Origin: Bombardia bombarda
Taxonomy: Eukaryota; Ascomycota; Sordariomycetes; Sordariales; Lasiosphaeriaceae
Direction: 5' to 3'
NCBI GenBank assembly: GCA_030512295.1
Contig: JAULSR010000006.1
Span: 682,001-746,000 of the forward strand
DNA length: 64,000 nt
The notes below the pieces were generated by a model. That model searched no databases. It was not told the DNA's origin and saw only the letters and a program-made list of their open reading frames with translations. Numbering within the stretch: the stretch's first letter is position 1; every line of letters begins with the position of its first letter. Below, piece by piece: positions 1 through 10,500 of this stretch. A program made the translations under genes and the position numbers.

Positions 1-3000
1 ATCGTCCTCATCATCGGCATCGCTTTCTCGGATATCTGCAGACATGCTACGTCTATCGGGCCGACTAGAAGGTGCTCGTCTAGACCCGACTGCTAGCTTA
101 TGCTTGATAGTGTCAAGTGTTTGTTCGAGAGGTCCTAGACGAGCTGCCAGAAGACCACCAACAAGCTCGTTGACATGGCCATCGAAGAAATTAACCCGGG
201 ACTCCAGCTTTATCTGCTCGTCGTCGCTAAAGACACCATCCCAATCACTAGCAGGCAAACTCTCACTTCCATTGAGATGATGAATGGGGCCATTAAACGA
301 CCGGGGACTTTTAGGGCGGTCGACAAAGGGATCATCAAGCTCAGTTGAGAGCACCGGCTGGGCTTCTTCAGTATGGACCACATCGTACTGACGTGAGCTC
401 GGGCTTGGAGCTTCGCTTTGGAACTGGCCTTGGGGAGGCAAATGCAAAGGCGAAGAGCTCGTAACGGCAGCCAAAGATATATGGCGTGTTGGGCTTGGTT
501 GATGCCACCGGGGTGGGCTCTCCACGCTCTTGTTAACGCCCATGTTGGGGTTCTGGTTAAGATGACGCATGATAGCATCAATATCATCAAATGTGGGTTC
601 TTGATCTTCAGTAGAAGCATTGGTAGGTTCGCTATCTACGACTGGAGCAGAAGCCTCAGCAGAGATGGACAAGGATCGACCAGCATCGTCAGCTTCAAGT
701 GGTGAGACAATCTGTTCAGCCTCCACAACCTCGTCATCTTGAACTGGCGAGGGTAAAGAGGCGAATCGAGAAGCAGCAAGTCCAGCTGGCTTTGGAGGCG
801 GCGAAGCATATCGAGATGCAGCCAATCCTTTCGGGACTGCTGCAATATGCGAAATCTCTTCCGCAAATGTCTCATTGGGACTTGGTGCTGCTTCTTCGGC
901 TGCTTGTTCAGGAAGCTCTCCGGCCAAGTCATCTTCGGGTGCCTGTTCAGCATGCGTTGTCGTTGATTCAGTATTAGGTGCGGCAATAGGGGTGTCAACA
1001 ATTTCGTCAGTAGGCTCTTCAGCTGGAGTTCCCCACACAGGCACGCCAGGCACAAATACTCTGGCCGTTGCAGAAAGAGATTTGTTATGTCCCAGATAAC
1101 TCATATCATCTCCGAAAGGCGCGGCCTCAGCAAATGATTGTATATCCGACTTGCTCTCGAATTCAAATGGCGCCCAGTTCATTGTTGCCTGGTCAGGGGA
1201 AGTCGCGGTTGGGCTGACAGTCGCTTTCGTATCGGTTGCTTCAGAAACCATCGTCGATGACAGAGTCATATCAGCCTGACCAAGGTTGGATTCATCGAAA
1301 GATCTCTCTTCCAGGGGGGTTGCCTCGTCTTCGGTGACCCTTTCAGATATCGACTCCGGGACAGGAGTAGCCTCCTCGGTGGGTTGTTCAGCAAACAGAG
1401 GTACGTTACTGTTCTCGGTGTCATTGGCACGAGCTCGCTTAATCCGTGACTCGTCGACCGGACGACCATCGGGTCCGTCATGGATTTCGTCGGGCCGGGG
1501 TGATTTTAATTGACGACTCTCCGGCTGTACGATAGGCACGGCTTTCGATTTCTTTGTTGGCATTACGATCTCGGCGGCATTCAAGTCAATATTGCCGAAG
1601 ATCGCGCTTCCACCCTTGATGCTCTCGCCTCCTGACAATGGGCCCGTGGTAATGGAGTTAGATAACGAGTGTGGAGTAAAAGCCGGAGCATCTGGACGGA
1701 ATTTGGGACCAGAGGATGCAAAGCTGAAATCTGTCTGGCCCGGGGAAAACATAGGGGCATTAACGTTGATCTTGGATGAGGTGATGGCTGGTAGACTGAA
1801 TTGGCCCGAGGTGGCTGAACTCAAACCTGCATTGAAGACAGCTGGCTGGAAGTTGTTTGTCGCAAAATTAAATGGTGCCGGTCTGAATGTGCTTGAAGGG
1901 TTGAACTTAAACTCTGGAGCCTCCACATTCAACTTGGACAACGAAGCCTTGCTGCCGTGGCTGGGGTTGTGCACATGGGGCCCACCAGTAGGCTTGCCAG
2001 ACTCGTTGTCTGTCCAAGGGTTGCTTTGCGTAGAGAATGAACGTTGGTGTAGTAGCTTTGCAAAGTCTAGTGCCTGTATCGGCGTTCCCAGATTACTTGG
2101 GTTAGTCTCAACTTCAGACTCATCATTAGCCTGGGTGTTGATGTCTAGCAATGTAGGCCTGAAGCCAGCATCATTGGAAACATCATCATCCGTAAAGTAT
2201 TTTTGAGACAAGGAATGTCCACGGCTGTGAGGCCTCGGATGGTGCAGAATCGGCCCGTTGACATCACCTCCAAACCGAGGTGGCTGAGCGGCAAATTGGA
2301 CGGATGGGTCTCTCGCGTGGGCAGCAGTGGATAACACGGGTATTGTTTCTGTATTGCCGTCATCGTTATGCGGGCTGTAATCTTCGTCATTCTCGAATTG
2401 GGATCGCATCTGCTCCTCCAGGTGGTATTCAGCCTCATCGATCTCTCTCTGGAGGCTGTTGCTAGCATTGTGGCGAACGAGACTTGGCTCCGGTGTCTTT
2501 GATGGACTTTTACTCGGGGCCTCTTCCTCTACCTCGTTCAAGTCTTGCAGACGTGGCGATGACCTAGCCGGTGGCTGGAATTGGTGAGGAAGCATAGAGA
2601 ATTGAAGTGATTGGTGACGCTGATGGCCATGTTGGCCAGACATCCCGTCAGCCGAGAACGGTGATGGTGGCGACATCATCGCACTGAAATTAGCAAGCGA
2701 TGGCGAGCCAGCACGGTGACCTTGGTGAAGCATTAAATGTGGCGGCCACCCATGCGGGGAGGACCCAGAAATAGATGCCCGAGGATTGTATTTCCCGGCA
2801 AACGATGCTGGCGACACCCCAGCCGGAATACCGGGGCTTTGGGTGGCTGAAGTAACAAACTGGCCAGGGAACGGAAACCCCTGCATTGCTTGGTTGCTTG
2901 ATGCCGAAGAAGTTGGCACCGGCGGAGAGAATGGAAGTTGAGGATAATGCGTTACAGATGGCTGCCGACTCAATGTAGGTGCCGGCGATGCGGATGCCGG

Positions 3001-4415
3001 TGTTGGATCGTCATCACCAAATGAGACTCCGAGGGCACGCAGTTTTGCCTCATTTAACTCGTCAACGTACCTCTTCCACGCTGTAGAGATGGTTAAATGT
3101 ATGAAGTGGTATTTGGACTTTGGGGAAGCTTACCATTCAAGTCTGGGAGGAGAACCGTCCAGTTGCCTTGTTTGCGCTCTCTTGCAAGATCGTCGAAGTC
3201 CGGCCAAGCGCCTCTGCTTTGGGATTGTTCACCTGGAGCAAAGATTCCTGCCGGAGGTTGCAGGTCAAAGCCGTCCACGTTGTAACCTAGCTGCTCCCAG
3301 CTTCGCATCATGTCCTTGACCTCCGAATCGGTCAGAGGGGCAGGGGCTTTGCCTGGCTGTCCACGGTCGTCGTCCCTAGGGAGAAGGACCATGATATTTT
3401 TGCCCTTCCAGGGCACCTTCCTCTTAAGACGTGGCGTCGTTGCCTCCAGAGTACGTTTAATGTTCACCCTTGGGGGCGTGGCGGGCATGCCATGCTCTCC
3501 ATTACCTCTGGCCAAGACATCCAGACCAACGTCGCCTTGTATAGTTGGGGTGCCCGAGGCCTCCACCGCTGATGTTGGCTCATCGAAGGTGGAGTCTGGC
3601 GTTGACCTCTCGTCTGAAGTCATGTTCGTGGTACTATCGTCCTCCTTACTATTCAAATGTGCCTGCCTCAAGGTGTCACTGCTCGATCTCTTTTTGGGGT
3701 TATTTCGAGACAGCTGCCTGTACTTGTTGTGTTGGCGGCTTGCCTTTGGGGTTCGGTTGTCGTGATCTCCAAGCCAAGCAGCGTCTTCGCCAGAAAATGA
3801 GCCGCTCAATGAAGAGTTCTCACTATCGCCGGTGCCGTCGCTGAACCAATGGCGCTTTTCCAGGTCACTTCCACCCGCAGTATGTTGGCGAATCCAATCC
3901 TCGGTGATACCGTGTGCAACAACGCGCCTCGCGCGGTTCGCAAGCACGGATGCGGCCGCGCTTATGACAGTTGGTTGGGGTTCTAGTTGCGAGCCTTGGG
4001 CGGACTGGACAGTACGCAGGAAAGGGGTTCGGAGCTGGAGATGGTGGATGGGCGAGCCCTCCGAAGCCTCGCTACTCAAACTGTCACGACGGAGATGGGG
4101 AGGATATGGAGATCCCAACTGGTTCGCGTCGGGCAGAGAGGGTTCCTCGTCTTCTTCAAAGTCGATAGGCGGTGTCCTCAATAATCCACGCACGCGCTCG
4201 GGCAGTCGCGGTGCCGGGAGGGGAGGGATCTCGGGAGACGCTTCACCGTCGGCTGTAGATGCACTGGACAGCGCTGGGGATGTGGGCGACGACTGTAACC
4301 GAGTTCGCAGATTCCTTGAACCCTCGTGTGCAGACGCACGAGGAGTTCTTGGCGACGACTTTGGGGAAGACGTCTTCGAAGAACTTTGAGTAATAGCAAT
4401 TGGTGAGTGAGACAT
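1..4415 (-). CDS. Large Ser/Pro-rich fungal protein with PAM2-like motifs (C-terminus beyond window)
   Basis: Partial gene: exon 1 is 4415-3134, an intron of 53 bp (3133-3081, GTAAGC...ACAG, phase 1) follows, and exon 2 is open from 3080 to base 1, giving at least 1454 residues. The start is the ATG at 4415 (MSHSPIAITQ). The protein is low-complexity and Ser/Pro/acid-rich, with a few ordered-looking blocks: one spanning the splice junction near residues 413-440 (WTVLLPDLNAWKRYVDEL), a charged helical stretch near 634-662 (LQREIDEAEYHLEEQMRS), three PAM2-like motifs near 809-897, a pair of GLAASR(Y/F)AS motifs near 1179-1202, and an amphipathic C-terminal segment (NFFDGHVNELVGGLLAARLG). PAM2 motifs bind the MLLE domain of poly(A)-binding protein, so a role in mRNA handling is an inference. 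I do not recognise a named family. The in-frame splice and long open frame make it a real gene. Confidence 0.85.
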
Positions 4416-6003
4416 TCATTGGTCGCTGGTGCGGATGAGGTAGGCAAGGTAGGTTGTCGGGCAAGTGTTGGCGGACGGCGTGCTGTGGGGGTGTGGAATT
4501 TAAGCTCACCAGAGAGATCAGCGCAGACGAAGCTAAAGCCGTCCGCAGCTGATTCTCGCTTCTCTCGTGTCGTCAACAACGTGTTGTCTCGCGCAGACAA
4601 CTATAATGTACAAAAAGCAGCGAAAGACAGTTACTATCGTCAGGTAGACAGCAGAGGGCAGAACAAGGGCGCGACGCGTTGTCGGCAGCCGGGGACGTAG
4701 GTGTAGGCGGTGCTGGGTGCCGCTGGGTGAATGGAAAGCAAGCAAGGCAATATTAAAAATGTCGGTACGGCCGTGGGGCTAGAAGAGGGAAAGAGAAGCT
4801 GGGAACGGGCGGTTCTGGAGGTCCGGACACATCGAGTCGCGTTCACTGCCCGGGTCAAGAATTGAAGCGCGGTGAGAGTTGGGGAAACTCAAGTCGGCAA
4901 CACGCAGCAGCAACGAGACTCGGACACTCGAAGACAACCGTGGTCTAGAGGCAAGGCGGGTGGATGGGGTGTCGTGGGTGGTGCCGTGGGTGGTGCCGTG
5001 GGTGTCGTGTCGAGGGCCGGCTAGCGATATTTTTTTGCTGGGAACAGCTCCTTTCTTTAATGAACACGTCCCTGCGCTCCACATATGGAGGCCGATAATC
5101 TCGCTGTCATTTGCCAGATGGTTGGTACCTGGCGAGGGGTAAGGGGCATGGGCCATTCTGACCCACAGGCACCCCTGTTGCAAGGTACCCCGTAACAAGA
5201 CTGTCGCTTGTCACTGACTGGCATCGGGCAAAAGACGGTTGACCGATGAGTGTCCAACTGCAGCCAATTGCTTCGCGTTCAACGCGCATTTCCTTTCAAT
5301 TTGTGCACCGAGAGCCCCAAGTCTCGTCACACTCTACAAGTATCGGCATAAATTGTACGGAGGCATCGACGAACTCTCCTGTCCACATAACTCCCTTGGA
5401 CGACACCATGGATTACCCCCGAAGATCCACCCTATCAAGCCAATGTGGGCATAGCAAGATCACAAGTCCAGGGCCTAAACATGCCGAGTAAAGTTTGAAT
5501 GAAGCCGGTTGATTCGGCGAGGCGAGGTGCCATTACCCATCTCCCAATCAGCGTCTTTCTCACAGCGAAGCGGACATTGAACTTGATAGGTGAGAGAGAG
5601 AGAGCAATTGGATGTAAAAGGTAACAATCATGGAATGGACAGCATTAGGAAACTTCCAAGACTCTCATATCAAAGAGACCTTGGTTTTTACCTGCCCGCC
5701 TTGTTAAGCCCTCATATCTGTTTTGGACTACAGGTTCTCGCGATGAAACCACAGGCGCATCACATTTCTACGTATCCTCATTAGATTTTCGTTATGTGAC
5801 CCAATCATGCCCATATTACTCCAGAAAAACATCGCTAAACAAAGAAAACATGATTCCAAAAACCACCGGAATTCCAACAGGATACCCAGTAAACAGTCCA
5901 ATACGTCATCCAAAAATCGTCCCGAGTCCCCGGTCTCAGTCCCCACAACTCCTTGTAGGCTCTGCGTCAGCCTGTACGCCATATATCCCCTTCAAATCAC
6001 GTC
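4416..6003. other. Intergenic region upstream of the PAM2-motif gene
   Basis: About 1.6 kb between the start of the left-edge gene and the end of the small secreted-protein gene. It presumably holds the promoter of the former and the 3' UTR of the latter. A short GTGGGTGGTGCC-like repeat lies near 4976-5010. The small reading frames on both strands show no domain, signal peptide or plausible splicing. I see no RNA gene. Confidence 0.6.
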
Positions 6004-6710
6004 TCATTCTGGACACCAAGTTTCGAATTCCCCGACTTCCCCGACTTCCCCGGTAAGCAGAACCAGTCTGGCGGAAGAAGTTAAAGTTGCTAATGGTGCC
6101 GTCGTCGCCGCCCCCGTCAGCAGGGCGCTCGGGTCAAGGTGATCCCTACACTGTCCTGTAAACAGAAAGTTGCTCATTAGCCCAACAAGGTTCAACATAG
6201 TTGAGATCATCCCTAGAAGCTCCAGGCGGGTGCCTACCCTTCTGAGCCTCGCAATCCGCGATACTGAAGGGCGGGTTATTGTTGTTGTCTTTGGCTTTCT
6301 CTTGGCATCTATCGCGCTGGGCACTGCAGACTTTTTCGGCGGCCGTATTCGCGTCCTGCGTGAGTTCAGTCATCCACGAATTAGCGAACCACTTGTGATA
6401 GGATCATATTACGGTAGATAGGCAATCCATCATCATGAAGATCAAGGAGAAGAATCCGCAAGAAGAAGCAACCTACAAGATTCTCCTTGCCTTCGAATTT
6501 AAATGGCTGCTGCGTGTCGCCGGACGGTGCAAGTAGATTGGGAGGTATTGGGATTCCGCCCACGGGGGTTGTCAGAAAGGCATTATTGACATTCTGTCGA
6601 GGGAGGATCGCTCCCATCTTGAATTCGTGTCGGATCGAGTCCTCAAAGTCCAGCGACGCCATGACGCTCGCCAGGCAGGCCGCCAGGAGGGAGAGGGACT
6701 GGCACTTCAT
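6004..6710 (-). CDS. Small secreted cysteine-containing protein, hypothetical
   Basis: Three exons: 6710-6477, 6355-6238 and 6155-6004, with introns 6476-6356 (GTAGGT...GCAG, phase 0) and 6237-6156 (GTAGGC...ACAG, phase 1). They join into a 167-residue protein. The ATG at 6710 gives MKCQSLSLLAACLASVMAS, a convincing signal peptide, so I reject the upstream in-frame TTG. The mature part has an Asn-rich stretch and five cysteines, arranged as VCSAQRDRC, ADCEAQKGQC and a final WCP. This C-x5-C...DC-x6-C pattern recalls a common class of small secreted ascomycete proteins of unknown function. The last 40 residues (TSSARLVLLTGEVGEV) are less typical, so the third exon's end is the weakest part. 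Role unknown; an effector-like or wall-associated job is only a possibility. Confidence 0.7.
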
Positions 6711-8002
6711 GATCAACCCAAGCAAAAATAGTTAACAACGAGGCAGAGACAAGAGACTCAATGGTATCGAGTATAGTATATCAAATTTGTAGCACGGGAG
6801 ATAGATATTATGATTTCGAGAATGGCCGACCAGCCACTCGACCGAGCAGAGAGGGGAGAGGACATGTATAAGTGCGTGCTGGTGCTGGTGCGGCTGAATG
6901 CCTCACAGTAGTATTTACACAGACATAATGGCAGACAGCGGGAAAATACAAAACGAGAAACACCATTCAAGCAGCTACGAGGCACTATTCAATCTCAATC
7001 AGCTTACAATTGCCCCCAAAATGCCCCCAAGAGACTCAAGGCTCGCTCAGAGTGTGGAAAGTCAAAGCTGAAACCGACATGAGACAAGCGAGCATCCACA
7101 CGCTTCTCCCGTGATTCAGGGAAGAGGGGCAGCCGACCGATGGAACGGACCCCAATAATCCACCAGATGAAATACATGGGCATTCAGATCATCGAGAAGG
7201 GGGTGTTGGGAATGCAGGGCAAGTATGTTTACAAATTAGAAAACCTTCAAATTTCTTTCATCACAAAAATCATGCTCACCCGTTAGGCACGAATAGCCAG
7301 TGTCAAATCTGGAGAGAGAGCAAGCAGACCACAACTCTGACAATGGCGAGGAGTAGTAGTAGTAGTAGTAGTATTATTAAGGGTTCCAACAACATACAGC
7401 ATAAACCTGAGTATTGCGGAGGGCTCAACCAGTAAAGCATCCCGCTTTGATCTGGGCAATGGCCTTGATATCAAACATGACAAAAGAGAGGAAATATGAA
7501 GATAGAACAAAAAAACTCATTTTCTGCATCCCAATGCCGCTGTCACCAACCAATTTCTTTTTTCTGTCCTCATCGTCATCCGCACCAAAAAAAAAAAGGG
7601 TCAAGAAAGCCGGCAGCTTTCTCTGCCAGTAACTGCATCCGCACCTCTTCCACATCACCGCGCAGCTGTGAGTGATGAACTTCCTCTACAACCATTCTGC
7701 CCCATCCATCCGATCGATGCTGACCAGAACGTAAATGCTCATGATTATGCCCGCCTCTATCCCCCTTCTGTGATGAACAATGATGCTGAATGCGACGATG
7801 CTGCGCCAATATAACTCCCAAGGACTCCCAGAGAGCCAGTCGATCAAACAAAACAACAAAAAGATAGAAGTATCAACAAGTGAAGCAAACTAATGACGCT
7901 GGCGATACCCATGAACGATAATTTAGATTTTACCGAGTGTCCGGGTATCTGTCTCAAAAGGGGTTGTGTTGGGTTTATTTCATATCGAGGAGCGGCCCAT
8001 CA
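6711..8002. other. Intergenic region with an (AGT)n microsatellite
   Basis: About 1.3 kb between the secreted-protein gene and the Mid2-like gene. It likely combines the promoter of the first and the 3' UTR of the second. A short (AGT)n microsatellite lies at 7352-7372 and an A-run near 7589. No coding signal is visible on either strand. Confidence 0.6.
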
Positions 8003-8866
8003 TCAAAAGTTGGACGCCTGGTTGACATGTTGCGGTGCGTGGTAGCTCTCGAGCGTGCTCTGAAACGGTGTTCGGGATGTCAGGGAACCCCCAACCTCCG
8101 ACTTCTCGGCGGGGTTGTTGTAGTCCATCAGGCCGTCGTTCTCGTCCAGATGCTTCTTGCGTCCCCAGATTCTCCAGGCGACTATGCCCAATCCGGCCAG
8201 CACAATAGCACCGCCGATACCAACGACGACTCCGATCACAGTATTTCGGGTCTGTGTGGACATGCCCGACGATTGCCCGCTGTTGCCGCCAGCTGCGAGA
8301 ACGGCGGTTTGCGTAGTAACCGACTCGGAGGTAAGCGTCGACTTCGTACCGTCGCCGTTAGTGACAGTAGAGACGTAGGTTGATGTCATAATTGTGGTGG
8401 AGGTGATGGAGGACTCCGAGCTGCTGTCGTCCACTGGAGCGGGTGTAGAGGACGTGGCAGGTGTGTTGTTAGGCGTATCCTCTGAAGTCTTTGGTGGCGG
8501 GGTGGTAGTCGATGGGGTTTGGTTGTCTGTCGAAGATGTGGCAGGCGGTGACGTTGTTGTTGGAGCTGAAGAGTCTGATTGTGAGGTTGGCTGCTCTCCT
8601 GTTGATGACGACGAAGACGACGACGAGCTGGACGAGGTCGAATGAGATGTTGGCGCCGACGTAGGTGCCGCTGTCGTTTCTACTGATGAAGTAGGAGCGG
8701 TAGCAGCGGTCTCAGATCCGCTGTTGACGGTTGAATCGTCATCTTGCCTCCGCTGAATCGCTCTCCGATTCTGACCGACCATATTGGTGCCGACAAAAGT
8801 CGCCTCAACCACAGACAGAGCCGTAAGGCCAACGACGAGCACATCGAGTACCCGTCCGAAATGCAT
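8003..8866 (-). CDS. Mid2-like single-pass cell-surface protein
   Basis: Single-exon gene of 287 residues starting at the ATG at 8866 (MHFGRVLDVLVVGLTALSVVEA, a signal peptide). A long Ser/Thr-rich ectodomain follows (about residues 30-190, with a poly-Ser tract), expected to be heavily O-mannosylated. Then comes one membrane helix (NTVIGVVVGIGGAIVLAGLG, near 210-232) and a short basic-then-polar tail beginning WRIWGRKKHLDENDG. This matches the layout of Mid2/Wsc-type wall-stress sensors and related fungal surface proteins, which signal cell-wall strain to the Rho1/PKC pathway. No WSC cysteine domain is present, so Mid2-like is the better label. Family membership rests on architecture only; a structural surface glycoprotein is the alternative. 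Confidence 0.75.
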   Translation of the reverse strand: MHFGRVLDVLVVGLTALSVVEATFVGTNMVGQNRRAIQRRQDDDSTVNSGSETAATAPTSSVETTAAPTSAPTSHSTSSSSSSSSSSSTGEQPTSQSDSSAPTTTSPPATSSTDNQTPSTTTPPPKTSEDTPNNTPATSSTPAPVDDSSSESSITSTTIMTSTYVSTVTNGDGTKSTLTSESVTTQTAVLAAGGNSGQSSGMSTQTRNTVIGVVVGIGGAIVLAGLGIVAWRIWGRKKHLDENDGLMDYNNPAEKSEVGGSLTSRTPFQSTLESYHAPQHVNQASNF

Positions 8867-10500
8867 CTTGGCGGGAAGTGTGTTCGGAAGGCTGCTGGTA
8901 GTGCTGATTGGGATAGGTAGTCGTCGCGAGCAGTAAAAGCTCAGTAGATGTGCAGAAAACCGCAGATGCAGGGCTGTTCTACAAGTAGATCGCCCCTAGG
9001 GATTCGCATGCAATGTTCTGCAAGTCGATTTGTCTCGGTCGGGATGTTTCAGGCACCGCGGAAGGCGCGAAGGCGGCAGAATGGGGTCGAAATGAAGGGG
9101 TACTGGGGTGTGACGCTACACGCAAGGGAGATTGGTCGAACAAAGAAACTGTGGAATGAGGGAAAAAGGTTTCAAGCGAGAGGATAAAGATTTGGCAGAG
9201 GGCCCAAGTACCAAGGGGATAACGAGTGAACGATGGTAATTATTTCTTAGGGTAATGTCGAAGGGAAAAGTAAGCGTCGTGAGCAAGAGAAGCCTAAGAG
9301 GATGTGGTTTGACGACAAGACTGGATCCAGGGTGGCTCGCAGGAATGGAAACGGGACGCGAACTCAAACGGGGAAAGTGCACCAGGTATGACCAGGGTGT
9401 GTGGTGGGGCACACACAACGCCAAACGCTGACGGGCTTTCCAGCTCGTATTTTCTTCGTCCTTGGGTGGCCTCCAGGACTTCAGGACCGATCCCACGGGC
9501 AGGAGCCGACCGCAGCCGATTCAACCAACTCAGCCCACCCGGCGAGAACCACGCCGTTAGTTACTTAACGGGCAACTACCAGTAACAATATTTGTATTTT
9601 GTAAATTGGGCAGCTTGCAGATATGACGTTCGTTAATGGGTGGACGTTAGATCTTTTAAGACATCCATTACCGACTGATCTACTGGTTGCCATTGCTCAA
9701 AACCCACAACTACTCCTGTACGTCCAGTTGTACAAATGCTCGAGGGACCTGCCTGGGTGACGCACGCACAAGTGAGATATCCTGCCCAATAATTGGCTAC
9801 ATACCCGACGCAGTACAGACATAAACCTTTTGTACACATAGGGTAGGTACTCTGTCATCAGTGCCACTTGCGATGCGACCCAGATCTGTACAAAACTAAA
9901 TGTCGTCACTACTGTGTATGCGACTCCGCAAGGCAATTTTTACCGGACTGCCAATGTGAATGTGAACATGATATTGTTGTCTGCAGATATCGCTCAGGTT
10001 GCCAACAGTTTTCAGATCAACCTATTGGCGGGAGTGGTGGACGGACGGAGTGGCGCTAAGCTAGCCCTGCCGACTGGTACGGCAGCTTGCGCAGGTTCGT
10101 GGCCAAAAATAAAACAGCTGCCCGCCCCCATTGTGGGGATCAACCCAGAAGGTGCCCATCATCGCCTGACAGCTTTTTAGTCGCTGGTCTAAACTCTTCT
10201 TAGCAGCGCATGTTTGCTTCATACTGACCCAAACAGTCGAGATAGTAATAACTGAAGGTAAATCAAAATTCATGGGTTCGGATTTGCCCGCCCGAGGCAA
10301 TCCGGGAAGGCGCTGTCTAGATCTCGTCATCCTGCCGGCAATTACAGTGAAATACGGTTTAGTGTCATGCACGCCAAATCATTTCCTTGGACCCCATCCA
10401 GCGGACCCTGAATTCCACGGTGGCGGCTTGCTGCCAGGTTTAACGTCACCGTGCACCATCACATCAAACTTGCAGGCACGACTGCCAGTAATGTTTCTTT
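8867..10500. other. Intergenic, left part of the 12.5 kb gene-free region
   Basis: Begins with the likely promoter and 5' UTR of the Mid2-like gene. Reading frames here are short, often lack an ATG, and show no domain. A Cys-rich frame near 9868-10059 has no ATG start or signal peptide and is not called. Confidence 0.55.

Noticed and set aside
9868..10059. Short Cys-rich frame resembling a secreted peptide
   Set aside because: No ATG start (it opens at TTG), no signal peptide and no splice partner.
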